Source: Chloroflexota bacterium
Lineage (GTDB): Bacteria; Chloroflexota; Anaerolineae; UBA4142
Direction: 5' to 3'
DNA length: 64,000 bases
Assembly (NCBI GenBank): GCA_016219275.1
Contig: JACRBM010000031.1
Location: forward strand, 1 to 64,000
The translations under genes were made by a program, and so were the position numbers. The notes under the pieces were generated by a model. It made no database searches, was not told where the DNA came from, and saw only the letters and a program-made list of their open reading frames with translations. Of the stretch, positions 49,678 to 61,200 are shown one piece after another (position 1 is the stretch's first letter; every line of letters starts with the position of its first letter).

Positions 49678-49720
49678 GCGGTAGCAATCCTGAACAAGGA
49701 GGGCTATCGCTTTATTTTTT
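49678..49720 (+). terminator. Second terminator-like hairpin before the NRPS genes
   Basis: GCGGTAGC (49678-49685) pairs with GCTATCGC (49703-49710) with inner TCC/GGA pairing, followed by TTTATTTTTT. It is 82 bases before the first NRPS start. Confidence 0.65.
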
Positions 49721-49801
49721 GTGTCGTCAAACTAAAACTAAAACAATCTAGCTGGCATCACCGCAATTGCAGCGTGTCAGTGCATGAACGAGAGGCACAC
49801 T

Positions 49802-52800
49802 ATGAACCAGAGCGCCGAATCGTCCACTGAGACATTTGCCTATCGCGATCTAGTTGATCTGCTTCAGCGGAAATCGTTTCCTCAACCTCATCGCAAGATT
49901 TACACTTTTCTTGATGACGGCGAAACTCAAGAAAGTTATCTGACCCAGGATGCATTAGATTGTCGAGCACGCGCAATCGGCGCGACCCTCGAACGCCTGC
50001 GAGCGACCGGTCAACGCGCTCTATTGCTCTATCCCCCCGGCTTGGAATATATCGCCGGTTTCTTCGGTTGTCTGTACGCTGGCGCTGTTGCTGTTCCCGC
50101 TTATCCACCCGACCCAGCCCGCCTCAATCGTACGTTACCTCGCCTGCAAGCGATGATTGCCGACGCCCAGGCAAGCTTTATTCTCACCACGACTGAAATT
50201 CTTTCGTTTGCCGAATTCCTGTTCGATCAAGCGCCCGACCTTGCGGCACTGCAGTGGATCGCGACCGACACGATTCCTGACAGCGCGGCAGGTGATTGGC
50301 GCGACCCCGGCATTTCGCGCGATACCCTCGCGTTTCTGCAATACACCTCCGGCTCCACGCGCACGCCGCGCGGCGTGATGTTGACCCACGGCAATCTGCT
50401 TCACAACTCGGCGTTGATCAGCCAAGCATTTCGAGTAACTCCACACAGCGTCGGCATGGTCTGGCTTCCGCCCTATCACGACATGGGACTCATCGGCGGG
50501 ATTCTCCAACCCCTATTTGCCGACGTTCCTTGCGTCTTAATGTCGCCGGTCTCGTTTTTGCAACGCCCCTTTCGTTGGCTCCAAGCGATTTCACGTTATC
50601 ACGCGACCATCAGCGGCGGTCCCAATTTTGCGTACGACCTTTGCGTTCGCAAGACGACGCCGGAGCAACGCGCGACGCTCGATCTGAGCAGTTGGAGTTT
50701 GGCGTTCAACGGTGCAGAACCGATTCGCCCGGAAACGCTTGATCGTTTTGCGGAGACGTTCGCGCCGTGTGGCTTTCGCCGCGAGGCATTTTATCCGTGC
50801 TACGGTCTCGCCGAGGCAACGTTGATTGCGACCGGTAGTTTGAAACGCGAACCGCCGGTGCTGTTCACGATTCAGAAATCTGCGCTCGAACACAACCAAG
50901 TGATACCATCGCGCCGAGATGACCCAGACGCGCAAACGCTAGTTGGATGCGGTCAAGCATTGCAAGAGATTGCGCTAGTGGACCCAGGATCGTTGACGCG
51001 CTGTGCGCCCGATCACGTCGGCGAAATATGGATCGCGGGTCCGAGTGTCGCGCAAGGATATTGGAATCAACCGGCAGAAACGCACACCGTCTTTCACGCG
51101 CGGCTGGCTGACGACGACAGCGATTTCATGCGCACCGGCGATCTCGGCTTTGTACACGACGGCGAATTGTTCGTCACCGGGCGCATCAAAGACCTCGTTA
51201 TCATTCGCGGCAGAAATCATTATCCGCAAGATATCGAACTCACCGTCGAGTCATGTCACACCGCATTGCGTCCCGGTTGCGGCGCGGCATTCTCGATTGA
51301 CGTGAACGGCGCAGAGGAACTCGTCATCATGAACGAGGTAGACACACGCCAGGAATTCGACGCGGATGCCATCGTGAACGCGATTCGTCAAGCCGTCGCC
51401 GAGGCGCACGATGTCCAAGTGTACGCGGTGGTGTTGATCGAGCCGCGTAGTATTCCCAAAACCTCGTCCGGCAAAATCCAACGCCACGCGTGTCGCGCCG
51501 AGTATCTTGCCGGGACATTAGAAATTGTCAAGGTGAGCGTGATGGAGATTGCTAGCATTGCCAAGGATCAAGCCGCCACATCCGAACCGCTCTTGGTCAA
51601 AGCACTGCGCGCCATGTCGCCGCAACATCGTCATGTTTTACTCGAATCGCATATCCAAGAACAGGTCGCGCGTGTATTGCGCGTTGCGCCATCGCGCTTG
51701 AATCCCGAACAGCCACTGACCGTGCTGGGAATTGATTCGGTCATGGCAGTGGATTTGGTAAGTGAACTCGAATCGAGTCTGGGTGTCACGTTGCCCATCG
51801 AATATCTAACGCGAGGCATCACGGCGTCTCAACTCGCTCTGCTGATCGCGGATCAATTCACCGCGCGACTGACTCCGCCAGCCCTGGTCGAAGAGCCGCT
51901 CGCCGAATACCCGCTCTCGCACGGTCAGCGCGCGTTGTGGTTCTTGCATCAACTGAATCCGGATAGCGGCGCGTACAACCTTGTGAATATTGTACGCATT
52001 ACCGCGCCGATGGATGTGAAGGCAATGCAACGCGCGTTTGAAAAAATCGTCGAGCGACATCCCACGCTGCGGACGACATTTGCCGCGCCCGATGGCAATC
52101 CGATTCAACGCGTGCACGCGCGCATTCCCAGGTTCTTTTTCAGCGAGAATGCGGCGACGTGGAGCCAAGCGCAACTCGATGCGCGCTTGGCGGAAGAAGT
52201 GTATCGCCCCTTTGATTTGGAGCAGGGTCCGCTCATTCGCGTGAACGTGTTCACCCGTTCGCCGCACGAGTACGTCTTGTCGCTCGCGATGCATCACATC
52301 GTCACCGATCTCTGGTCTATCGCCGTGATTATGTACGAGTTGGGTGTGTTGTATCCGGCAGAGATGACCGGTGTGCCAGCCGTGTTGAAAATGCCGCGCA
52401 CGCAATACGCCGATTTCATTCGCGAGCAAGACGCCATGCTCGCCAGCCCGGAAGGCGCGCGACATTGGGAATATTGGTCTCAGCAACTCGCCGGCGATCT
52501 CGTCCCGCTCGATTTGCCGACGGATCGTCCGCGTCCGCCGGCGCAATCCTACCACGGTTCATCGCAGACGATTCGCTTGGGCGCCGACCTGGCGCGGCGT
52601 CTCGACGCCATCGCGAAAACGCACGGCGCGCCACTGCACGCGCTTTTGCTCGCGGCATTTGAGACCTTGCTCTATCGCTACACCGGCCAAGACGATTTTC
52701 TGGTTGGCTCGCCCAAAGCCGGGCGCACTCAAAAGTGGGCGCGCGTCATCGGCTATTTCGTCAACCCGATTGTTCTGCGCGCCAATCTCGCCGGCAATCC

Positions 52801-55198
52801 CAGCTTTGTCGAATTGCTCGCCCGCGCACGACAAACGGTCGAAGATGCGTTCGCGCACGACGCCTTTCCGATTTCACTTCTCGTCGAAAGGTTGCAGCCG
52901 ACACGCGACCTCAGTCGCTCGCCGCTTTTCCAGGTGATGTTTGCGTGGCAGAAAACGACGCGTCTCGTCGAAGGGCAAAGTTTAACTTCGCTGGCGTTGG
53001 CTGAACCAGGCAAGAACTTCATGCTCGATGGGATGACGCTTCAAGTGTATCCGATGCAAGAGCGCGTCGTTCCGTTCGATTTGCTCTTACAGATGGCAGA
53101 AGCCGACAACGATCTGGTTGCGTTGATGGAGTACAACGCCGATCTATTCGACGGCGCGACGATTGCGCGAATGCTGGGACATTTCCAAAATTTGCTCGAA
53201 GGCATCAGCGCCAATCCCAATTTACCAATTGCCGATTATCAATTCCTGTCCCTCGCCGAGCAACAACACTTTGTCGAATGGAACGCGCACGAAACGCGCG
53301 AACCATCTGCGCCGTGCATGCATCGCCTGATCGAGGCGCAAGTCGAGCGGACGCCGGAGTCGATTGCCGTCGCGCTGGGTGACGCGCAGTTGACGTATCG
53401 CGAATTGAACGCGCGGGCAAATCGGCTCGCACGGCATTTGCAGACGCTCGGCGTTGGACCCGAAGTGATCGTCGCGCTGTCCGTTGAACGATCACTGGAT
53501 ATGATCGTCGGTTTGCTCGGCATCCTCAAAGCCGGCGGCGCGTATTTACCGCTCGACCCGGCTTATCCGCGCGAACGTATCGCGTTTATGCTGAACGATT
53601 CGCAAGCCCGCATCCGGCTGACCCAGCAATCTCTGCTGAATCGTTTGCCGCATCATCACACCCCAACTCTTTGTCTCGATTCAGATTGGGATGCCATTGC
53701 GAAATGGGATGACGCCAATCTGCCGGACAGCGCGGCGTTGGATCATCTTGCGTATGTGCTCTACACCTCCGGCTCGACCGGCGAACCAAAAGGCGTGATG
53801 ATCACGCACGACGCCATCGCGAATCATTGTCGCGATTGCCAACGCTATTACGAAATCACCGCGCAGGACCGCGCCCTGCAATTTGCCTCGCTCAACTTTG
53901 ACGCGTCGCTCGAACAAATTTTTACCGCGTTGATTGCCGGCGCGCAGTTGGTTCTGCGCGGTCCCGAAATCCTCGACGCGCGGCGCTTTAACGAAATGGT
54001 CGCCGCGAATGCGTTGACCATCGTCAACGTTCCGCCGGCGTACTGGCATCAATGGGCGCAAGCATGCGCGGACGCAACCGATCTCTCGCCCAACCACCAG
54101 GTGCGCCTCGTCATCATCGGCGGCGACGTGGTTTTGCCAGAGATGCTCGCACTGTGGCGGCGCACGCCGATGCGCGGCGCGCGTTTACTCAACGCGTATG
54201 GTCCAACCGAGACGACGATCACCGCATTGACGTTCGAGGTCGAGGACCAGATTACGCACGATCCGCGCGTCCCGGTCGGTCGTCCGCTTGCCAATCGCGC
54301 CGCGTACATTTTGGATCGCATGGGCAATCCGGTGCCGGTCGGCGTCCCGGGTGAATTGCACATCGGCGGTGCGAGTCTGGCGCGCGGCTATCTCAATCGT
54401 CCTGAACTCACCGCAGAGAAATTTATCAATTACCAATTACCAATTGCCAATTGCCAATTGCCAATTCGCGTTTACAAGACCGGCGATCTCGCGCGGTTTC
54501 GCTCCGACGGCAACATCGAGTTCCTGGGTCGGCTCGACAATCAAATCAAGATTCGCGGTATTCGTGTCGAATTAGGGGAAATTGAAGCGGCGCTCAATCA
54601 ACATCCCATCGTGCGCGAAGGGATTGTCATCGCGCGTGAAGATTCGGCGGGGGAAAAACAACTTGTGGCGTATGTTGTCGCGCGGGAGGATGGACAGCGA
54701 CCGACCGCAAATGAGTTACGCGATTTTCTGCGCGCCAAACTGCCGGACTATATGGCGCCAGCCGCGTTTATTTTTCTCGACGCGTTACCGCTCAATGTGA
54801 GCGGCAAAGTAGATCGCCGCGCCTTGCCAATCCCCGACCTTGGGCGACCTGACCTAGCATCGTCGTACGTCGCGCCGCGCACAACCATCGAAGCAGAATT
54901 AGCGCGCGTGTGGGCGGCATTGCTCAAGGTCGAACGCGTAGGCATTCACGATAACTTTTTCGATTTGGGTGGACATTCGCTATTGGCAACGCAACTCGCG
55001 TCGCGAATTCGCGATACGTTCCAAGTTGAATTGCCCTTGCGTCGTTTCTTCGAATCCGCCACGATTGCAGATTTGAGCGTTCTGATTTCGTATCAAGTCG
55101 CGCAATCGAACAGCGCGGAGATAGATCAATTACTGGGAGAAATAGAAGCGCTTTCAGATGAGCAGGTGCAAGCGAGCTTGAATTCAGAAACACGTTGA
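49802..55198 (+). CDS. Lipopeptide synthetase starter: FAAL-ACP-C-A-PCP
   Basis: A 1798-residue NRPS loading protein. A fatty acyl-AMP ligase fills residues 1-570 (LQYTSGSTRTPRGVMLTHGN near 180); the ACP (about 605-685) has its phosphopantetheine Ser at 646 in GIDSVMAV. The C domain (about 700-1140) has HHIVTDLW near 831, with Leu after the catalytic Asp, as in some starter-type C domains. The A domain (1160-1650) has TSGSTGEPKG near 1321 and a specificity code read as D-A-E-N-I-G-A-I-T-K, unassigned. The PCP Ser is 1726 in LGGHSLL. A six-unit heptamer array is translated just before YKTGD. Start 49802 is preferred for its GAGAGG site. Confidence 0.92.
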   Translation: MNQSAESSTETFAYRDLVDLLQRKSFPQPHRKIYTFLDDGETQESYLTQDALDCRARAIGATLERLRATGQRALLLYPPGLEYIAGFFGCLYAGAVAVPAYPPDPARLNRTLPRLQAMIADAQASFILTTTEILSFAEFLFDQAPDLAALQWIATDTIPDSAAGDWRDPGISRDTLAFLQYTSGSTRTPRGVMLTHGNLLHNSALISQAFRVTPHSVGMVWLPPYHDMGLIGGILQPLFADVPCVLMSPVSFLQRPFRWLQAISRYHATISGGPNFAYDLCVRKTTPEQRATLDLSSWSLAFNGAEPIRPETLDRFAETFAPCGFRREAFYPCYGLAEATLIATGSLKREPPVLFTIQKSALEHNQVIPSRRDDPDAQTLVGCGQALQEIALVDPGSLTRCAPDHVGEIWIAGPSVAQGYWNQPAETHTVFHARLADDDSDFMRTGDLGFVHDGELFVTGRIKDLVIIRGRNHYPQDIELTVESCHTALRPGCGAAFSIDVNGAEELVIMNEVDTRQEFDADAIVNAIRQAVAEAHDVQVYAVVLIEPRSIPKTSSGKIQRHACRAEYLAGTLEIVKVSVMEIASIAKDQAATSEPLLVKALRAMSPQHRHVLLESHIQEQVARVLRVAPSRLNPEQPLTVLGIDSVMAVDLVSELESSLGVTLPIEYLTRGITASQLALLIADQFTARLTPPALVEEPLAEYPLSHGQRALWFLHQLNPDSGAYNLVNIVRITAPMDVKAMQRAFEKIVERHPTLRTTFAAPDGNPIQRVHARIPRFFFSENAATWSQAQLDARLAEEVYRPFDLEQGPLIRVNVFTRSPHEYVLSLAMHHIVTDLWSIAVIMYELGVLYPAEMTGVPAVLKMPRTQYADFIREQDAMLASPEGARHWEYWSQQLAGDLVPLDLPTDRPRPPAQSYHGSSQTIRLGADLARRLDAIAKTHGAPLHALLLAAFETLLYRYTGQDDFLVGSPKAGRTQKWARVIGYFVNPIVLRANLAGNPSFVELLARARQTVEDAFAHDAFPISLLVERLQPTRDLSRSPLFQVMFAWQKTTRLVEGQSLTSLALAEPGKNFMLDGMTLQVYPMQERVVPFDLLLQMAEADNDLVALMEYNADLFDGATIARMLGHFQNLLEGISANPNLPIADYQFLSLAEQQHFVEWNAHETREPSAPCMHRLIEAQVERTPESIAVALGDAQLTYRELNARANRLARHLQTLGVGPEVIVALSVERSLDMIVGLLGILKAGGAYLPLDPAYPRERIAFMLNDSQARIRLTQQSLLNRLPHHHTPTLCLDSDWDAIAKWDDANLPDSAALDHLAYVLYTSGSTGEPKGVMITHDAIANHCRDCQRYYEITAQDRALQFASLNFDASLEQIFTALIAGAQLVLRGPEILDARRFNEMVAANALTIVNVPPAYWHQWAQACADATDLSPNHQVRLVIIGGDVVLPEMLALWRRTPMRGARLLNAYGPTETTITALTFEVEDQITHDPRVPVGRPLANRAAYILDRMGNPVPVGVPGELHIGGASLARGYLNRPELTAEKFINYQLPIANCQLPIRVYKTGDLARFRSDGNIEFLGRLDNQIKIRGIRVELGEIEAALNQHPIVREGIVIAREDSAGEKQLVAYVVAREDGQRPTANELRDFLRAKLPDYMAPAAFIFLDALPLNVSGKVDRRALPIPDLGRPDLASSYVAPRTTIEAELARVWAALLKVERVGIHDNFFDLGGHSLLATQLASRIRDTFQVELPLRRFFESATIADLSVLISYQVAQSNSAEIDQLLGEIEALSDEQVQASLNSETR
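54427..54468 (+). repeat. CAATTAC/CAATTGC heptamer array inside an A domain
   Basis: Six 7-base units (CAATTAC twice, CAATTGC three times, CAATTCG) total 42 bases, encoding NYQLPIANCQLPI between LTAEKFI and YKTGDLARF. The length is a multiple of three, so the frame is kept. Confidence 0.92.
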
Positions 55199-55207
55199 AG
55201 AAAAATA

Positions 55208-55257
55208 GAACTACGGGACGAACAACCGTGTTGCCATCACGGCGTATCCCGTAGTTC
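55208..55257 (+). repeat. Nested hairpin between the two NRPS genes
   Basis: GAACTACGGGA (55208-55218) pairs with TCCCGTAGTTC (55247-55257), and inside it CCGTG pairs with CACGG around TTGCCAT. No T run follows, so it is not a normal terminator. Confidence 0.75.
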
Positions 55258-55289
55258 CGTACAGTTAGGTCACCAAAGGGGGTATACCA

Positions 55290-58200
55290 ATGAGTGACCT
55301 TGCGCAGCGTGTAGCCAATCTATCGCCAGAAAAACACGCGCTACTGATGATGCGGCTCAAGCAAGCCAAGACCTCCAAGCCGCAAATCATTCCGCGTCGC
55401 CCCGTCATGGACCCAGCGCCGCTGTCCTTTGCGCAACAGCGCCTGTGGTTCATTGACCAACTCGAACCGAATAGCCCGCTCTACAATATTCCCGCCGCGC
55501 TCTTGCTTACTGGCGCGCTGGATGTGGACGCGCTCACGCGCAGTCTCAACGCGATCGTGCGCCGGCACGAATCGTTGCGAACCACCTTTGCAACCGTCGG
55601 CGATCTACCCGTTCAGGTCATCGCACCCGAATTCGACTTGTCTTTGCCAATCACCGACCTCCACGACTTGCCCAAAGAGAAACGCGGCGCGGAAGCATTC
55701 CGCATCGCAACCGAAGAAGCGCAATGTCCGTTTGATCTAGCGCGCGGTCCCCTTTTGCGCGTGCGTCTCTTGAAATTAACCGACGACGAACATGTGCTCC
55801 TCGTGACGATGCATCACATCATATCGGATGGCTGGTCCCTCGGCGTGCTCGTGAAAGAGTTTGCGACACTGTACTCCGCTTTTTCTACTGGGAAATCATC
55901 CGGCTTGCTCGATCTGCCAATCCAATACGCCGATTTCGCCGCGTGGCAACGCACGTCATTGAAAGGCGAAACACTGGACACGCAACTGGCATATTGGAAG
56001 CAACAACTCGGCGGCGAGTTACCGGTTCTGCAACTGCCCACCGACCGCCCGCGCCCGGCGGCGCAATCCAATCGCGGCGCGCAATGTGGGTTTATGCTTC
56101 CGCATGACCTCCTTTCTGCTCTGCAAACATTGAGCCGCCAAGAAGACGTTACACTCTTTATGACGCTGTTGGGGGCGTTTCAGATACTCTTGTATCGCTA
56201 CACTGGGCAAAAAGATTTTTGTGTTGGCACACCCATTGCCAACCGCAATCGCTCGGAACTGGAAGGATTGATCGGCTTTTTCGTCAATACGCTTGTTTTA
56301 CGCGCAGACCTCTCAGGTGAGCCGACCTTTCGCGATCTGCTCAAACGCGTGCGCCCAATGACCTTGGATGCGTTCGCACATCAAGACGTGCCATTCGAAA
56401 TGTTGGTGGACACACTTCAGCCGGAACGAAGTTTGAGTCACACGCCGTTATTTCAAACGATGTTCGTTCTGCAGAACGCGCCCTTGCCCGATCTCCAGTT
56501 GCCCAATTTGACGATCAGCCGCCTTCCCGTTCACAGCGGAACGTCCACGTTCGATCTAACCTTGATGCTCGAAGAAAAACCGAATGGGTTGCATGGAACG
56601 ATTGAGTACGCCGGCGATCTCTTCGACGCCGCGACAATCACGCGTTTTATCGCGCACTATCGCAACATATTGGAAGGCATCGCCGCGCATCCCGATCAAT
56701 CCATCGCAACCTTGCCGTTGTTGAGCGAAGCCGAACAACAGCAGTTGTCCAAATGGAACCAGACCGCGACCGAGTATGCGCGCGATCAGTGCATGCATCA
56801 CTTGTTCCAGGCGCAAGCCAAACGCACGCCCGACGCCATCGCCGTGCAGTTTGAAGGCGAGCCGCTCACGTATCGCGAATTGAACCGGCGCGCGAATCAA
56901 CTCGCGCAGCATTTACAAAAACTGGGTGTCGTTCCGGATACGCTCGTCGGCATTTGCGTCGCGCGGTCGTTCGAGTTGCCGATTGCACTGCTTGCGGTAC
57001 TCAAAGCCGGCGGCGCGTACCTGCCGCTCGATCCAACCTATCCTGCCGACCGGCTCGCCTTCATGCTTGAAGATTCGGGCGCGCCGATTGTGTTGACGCA
57101 AGCGCCTCTCGTGGAACGATTCCGCCATTCGCCATTCGCCATTCGTCATTTCATTTGCCTAGACACCGATTGGAACTCCATCGCGCGAGAGTGTGATACC
57201 GACCCAGCAAGCAATGTCACGCCGGAAAATCTCGCGTACGTGATTTACACCTCGGGTTCAACCGGTAAACCCAAAGGCGTGCTCGTGCCGCACCGCGCCG
57301 TCGTCAACCACAACCTTGCCGTCGCGCAGGCATTTCGCTTGGATGCGCGCGACCGGGTTTTGCAATTCTCGACGATCTGTTTCGATGCCGCCGTCGAAGA
57401 AATATTTCCGGCATGGTCGGTCGGCGCGCGCATCGTTTTGCGACCAGAGCCATTGCCCACGCTGCGCGAGTTTCACCAATTCATCGAGCGCGAGCAGGTT
57501 ACCGTGCTTGACCTGCCGACCGCGTACTGGCAGACCTGGGTTGCCGAGTTGCAAGCCACCGGCGAACGCGTACCGCCATCGGTGCGCCTGGTCGTCGTCG
57601 GCGGCGAAAAAGCATCGGCAGAAAAACTCGCCGAGTGGTTCCAAGTTGCCGGCAAGAACATTGCGTGGATGAACACGTACGGACCCACCGAAGCGACCGT
57701 CATCGCCACGCTGTATCAAGCCAAGCCCGATCAAGCCGATCTCCGCGACGTACCCATCGGGCGACCGATTGCGAACGCGCAAACGTACGTGCTCGACCCC
57801 TACTTGCAGCCCGTGCCGATCGGCGTGCCGGGCGAATTGCACATCGGCGGTGTGTGTCTCGCGCGCGGCTATCTCAATCGTCCGGAGTTGACCGCGGAAA
57901 AGTTCATCACAGTCAACAGTCAACAGTCAACAGTCAACAGTGTTCACTGTTCACTGTTCACTGACAACTGTTCACTGCGCCTCTACAAAACCGGCGACCT
58001 GGCGCGCTATCTCCCGGATGGCAATCTCGAATTCATCGGACGCGCGGATGACCAAGTCAAGGTGCGCGGTTTTCGCGTCGAGTTGAGTGAGATTGAAGTG
58101 ACGCTGGAGCAGCACCCCACTGTGAAACAAGCCGCCGTAATCGCGCGCGATGATAGCGGCGTCAATCGGCTTGTCGCCTATGTAGCAACGGACGACGGCA

Positions 58201-61200
58201 GACCGACGACCGTAGACCTGCGCGAATTTCTGCGCGCCAAGTTGCCGGAGTACATGATTCCATCCGCATTCGTCGTACTGGATTCGCTGCCAACGTTGCC
58301 GAGCGGTAAAGTGAATCGCCGCGCGCTTCCCGCGCCGGAGCCGATTGCCGACGAAGGCGCCTTCGTCGCGCCGCGCACGCCCATCGAAGAAATTCTCGCC
58401 GGGCTGTGGGCAAACTTGCTGGGCGTCGAGCGCGTAAGCATTCACGATAATTTTTTCAACCTGGGTGGTCATTCGTTGCTCGCGACCCAGGTCATCTCGC
58501 GCGTGCGCGCCGCGTTCAACATCGAATTGCCTTTGCGCGCATTGTTCGAATCGCCAACGCTTGCGGAATTCGCGCGTCAGATCGAGAACGCCCAACGCGC
58601 GCCCGCGCCCTCGATTCAACGCGGCGCACGCGACGGCAGGTTGCCGCTTTCATTCGCGCAACAACGTCTGTGGTTCCTCGATCAACTCGAACCGAACAAT
58701 CCGCTCTACAACATCGCGGCGGCAGTGCGCCTGAAAGGGTCGCTCGATGTGGGCGCGCTCGAACACGCCTTGAACGAAATCGTCCGGCGGCACGAATCAC
58801 TGCGCACCACGTTTCCCGTTGTGAACGGACAACCATCCCAGGTCATCGCGCCGCAGTTGATGATCGCGCTGCCGCAAACCGATTTGCGCGCGTTGCCCGA
58901 GTCTGAACGCGAATCCGAAATGCGCCGGCTGGCGAAGGAACACGCGCGCCAGCCGTTCGATCTCGCGCGCGGTCCCTTGCTCCGCGTGCATCTCTTACAA
59001 TTGGCGGACGACGTGTGGGTGGTGTTGCTCGCAATACATCACATCATCTCCGATGGCTGGTCTACCGGCGTACTCACGCGTCAACTCGCGGCGATCTATC
59101 AGGCGCAAGTGAATGGCGAACCCCTGGCTTTGGCTGAACCGCAAATTCAGTACGCCGATTTCGCCGCGTGGCAACGCGCGTGGCTCAACGATGAAACGCT
59201 TCAGGATCAGCGGACATATTGGAAAGAACAACTGGCGGGCGAGTTGCCAGTTTTGAATTTGCCCACCGACCGACCGCGTCCGGCATTGCAAACATTCAAC
59301 GGCGCGTGTCACACATTCGCATTGAGCGAAGCGTTGACGCGCGGACTGAAAACGTCGAGTCACCGCGAAGGCGCGACGCTGTTCATGACCTTGCTCGCGG
59401 CATTTCAAACCGTGCTGTATCGCTACACCGGGCAGACCGACATGAGCGTCGGTACCGTCATCGCCAATCGCAACCGCGCCGAGATTGAAGAGTTGATCGG
59501 ATTTTTTGTCAACACACTCGTTCTGCGGACTGATCTTGGCGGCGAACCCAGCTTTCGCGAATTGCTCAAGCGCGTGCGCGAGGTCGCACTCGGCGCGTAC
59601 GCGCATCAAGATGTGCCGTTCGAGATGATCGTGGATGCGGTGCAACCCAAACGCAATCTGAGTCACACGCCGTTGTTCCAGGTCATGTTCGCTTTGCAAA
59701 ATGCGCCCGACCCATCGCTCGAATTTCCCGGCGTGATTTCGCAGCCGGTCGAAATCGAAACCGGCACTGCCAAGTTTGATTTGACCTTGATCTTTGAAGA
59801 AAAAGGCAATCAACTCATCGGCACGCTCGAATACAACACGGATTTGTTCGATGCGGCGACGATAGCGCGCATGGCAGGACACCTCCAGACCATTTTGGAA
59901 AACGCCGTCGCGCATCCCGATCAATCAATCGCGACGATGCCAATGCTGACCGAAGCCGAGGAGCATCAACTTTTGATTGAGTGGAATGACACGCGCGCCG
60001 ATTTGCCGCTCGACGATTGTGCGCATCACTTATTCCAGGCGCACGTCGAACGCGCGCCGGACGCGCTGGCGATAGCAACCCAGGATCAACAATTGACGTA
60101 TCGCGAGTTGAATCAGCGCGCGAATCAACTCGCGCATTATCTCCAAAAACTAGGTGTCGCTCCCGATGTCCTCGTCGGCATTTGTATGGAACGTTCCATC
60201 GAACTTGTCATCGCAGCGTTGGGCGTGCTAAAAGCGGGCGGCGCGTATGTCCCGCTCGATCCGACGGTTCCACCGGAACGCTTGACGTATATGCTGACGG
60301 ACGCGCAATCCCCAGTGTTGCTCACTCACTCCGGCTTGGTCACAAACCTGGGTCTGTCTCTCGCCAATACAAAAATCGTTTGCCTCGATACCGATTGGCA
60401 TGTGATCGCGCGAGAGCGCGCAGAGAATCCGGCGAATCACGTTACGTGCGCGAATCTCGCATACATGATCTACACCTCCGGTTCGACCGGTTTGCCAAAA
60501 GGCGTGCAGATCGAACATCGCAGCTTGTTGAATTTGGTGTATTGGCATCAGCGCGCGTTTGCGGTTTCGCCAAAAGATCGCGCAACGCTAATTTCGGGTC
60601 CTGGCTTCGACGCCTCGGTGTGGGAATTGTGGTCCTACTTGTGCGCGGGCGCGAGCATTCACATTCCCGATGACGAAACGCGTGCCGCGCCAACCCAGCT
60701 TCGCGATTGGCTCGCGGCGCAATCCATCACGATCACCTTTCTGCCGACGCCGCTCGCCGAAGCAGTTGTAGCGCTTGATTGGCGCAACGACACACCGTTG
60801 CGAACCTTGCTAACGGGCGGAGACAAACTGCACGCGTATCCCTCACACACATTGCCGTTTCAACTGTCGAACAACTATGGTCCCACCGAGTACACCGTCG
60901 TCACTACGTCGGGCATCGTTGCGCCCACAACGCGCGCGGATGTACCGCCGACGATTGGACGTCCGATTGCCAACACCCAGGTTTACATCCTCGACGCGCA
61001 TTCGCAAATCGTGCCGATTGGCGTGCCGGGCGAACTACATATCGGCGGCGCGGGTTTGGCGCGCGGCTATCTCAATCGTCCGCAACTCACCGCAGAGAAA
61101 TTCATCACCGTCAACCGTATCCACTGTTCACTGCGTCTGTACAAGACCGGCGACCTCGTGCGTTATCGCGCGAATGGCGAAATCGAATTCCTGGGTCGGA

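Noticed and set aside
54427-57977. Repeat arrays in the NRPS genes considered as CRISPR
   Set aside because: Units are 7 bases with no spacers and are translated in frame; no cas genes are present.
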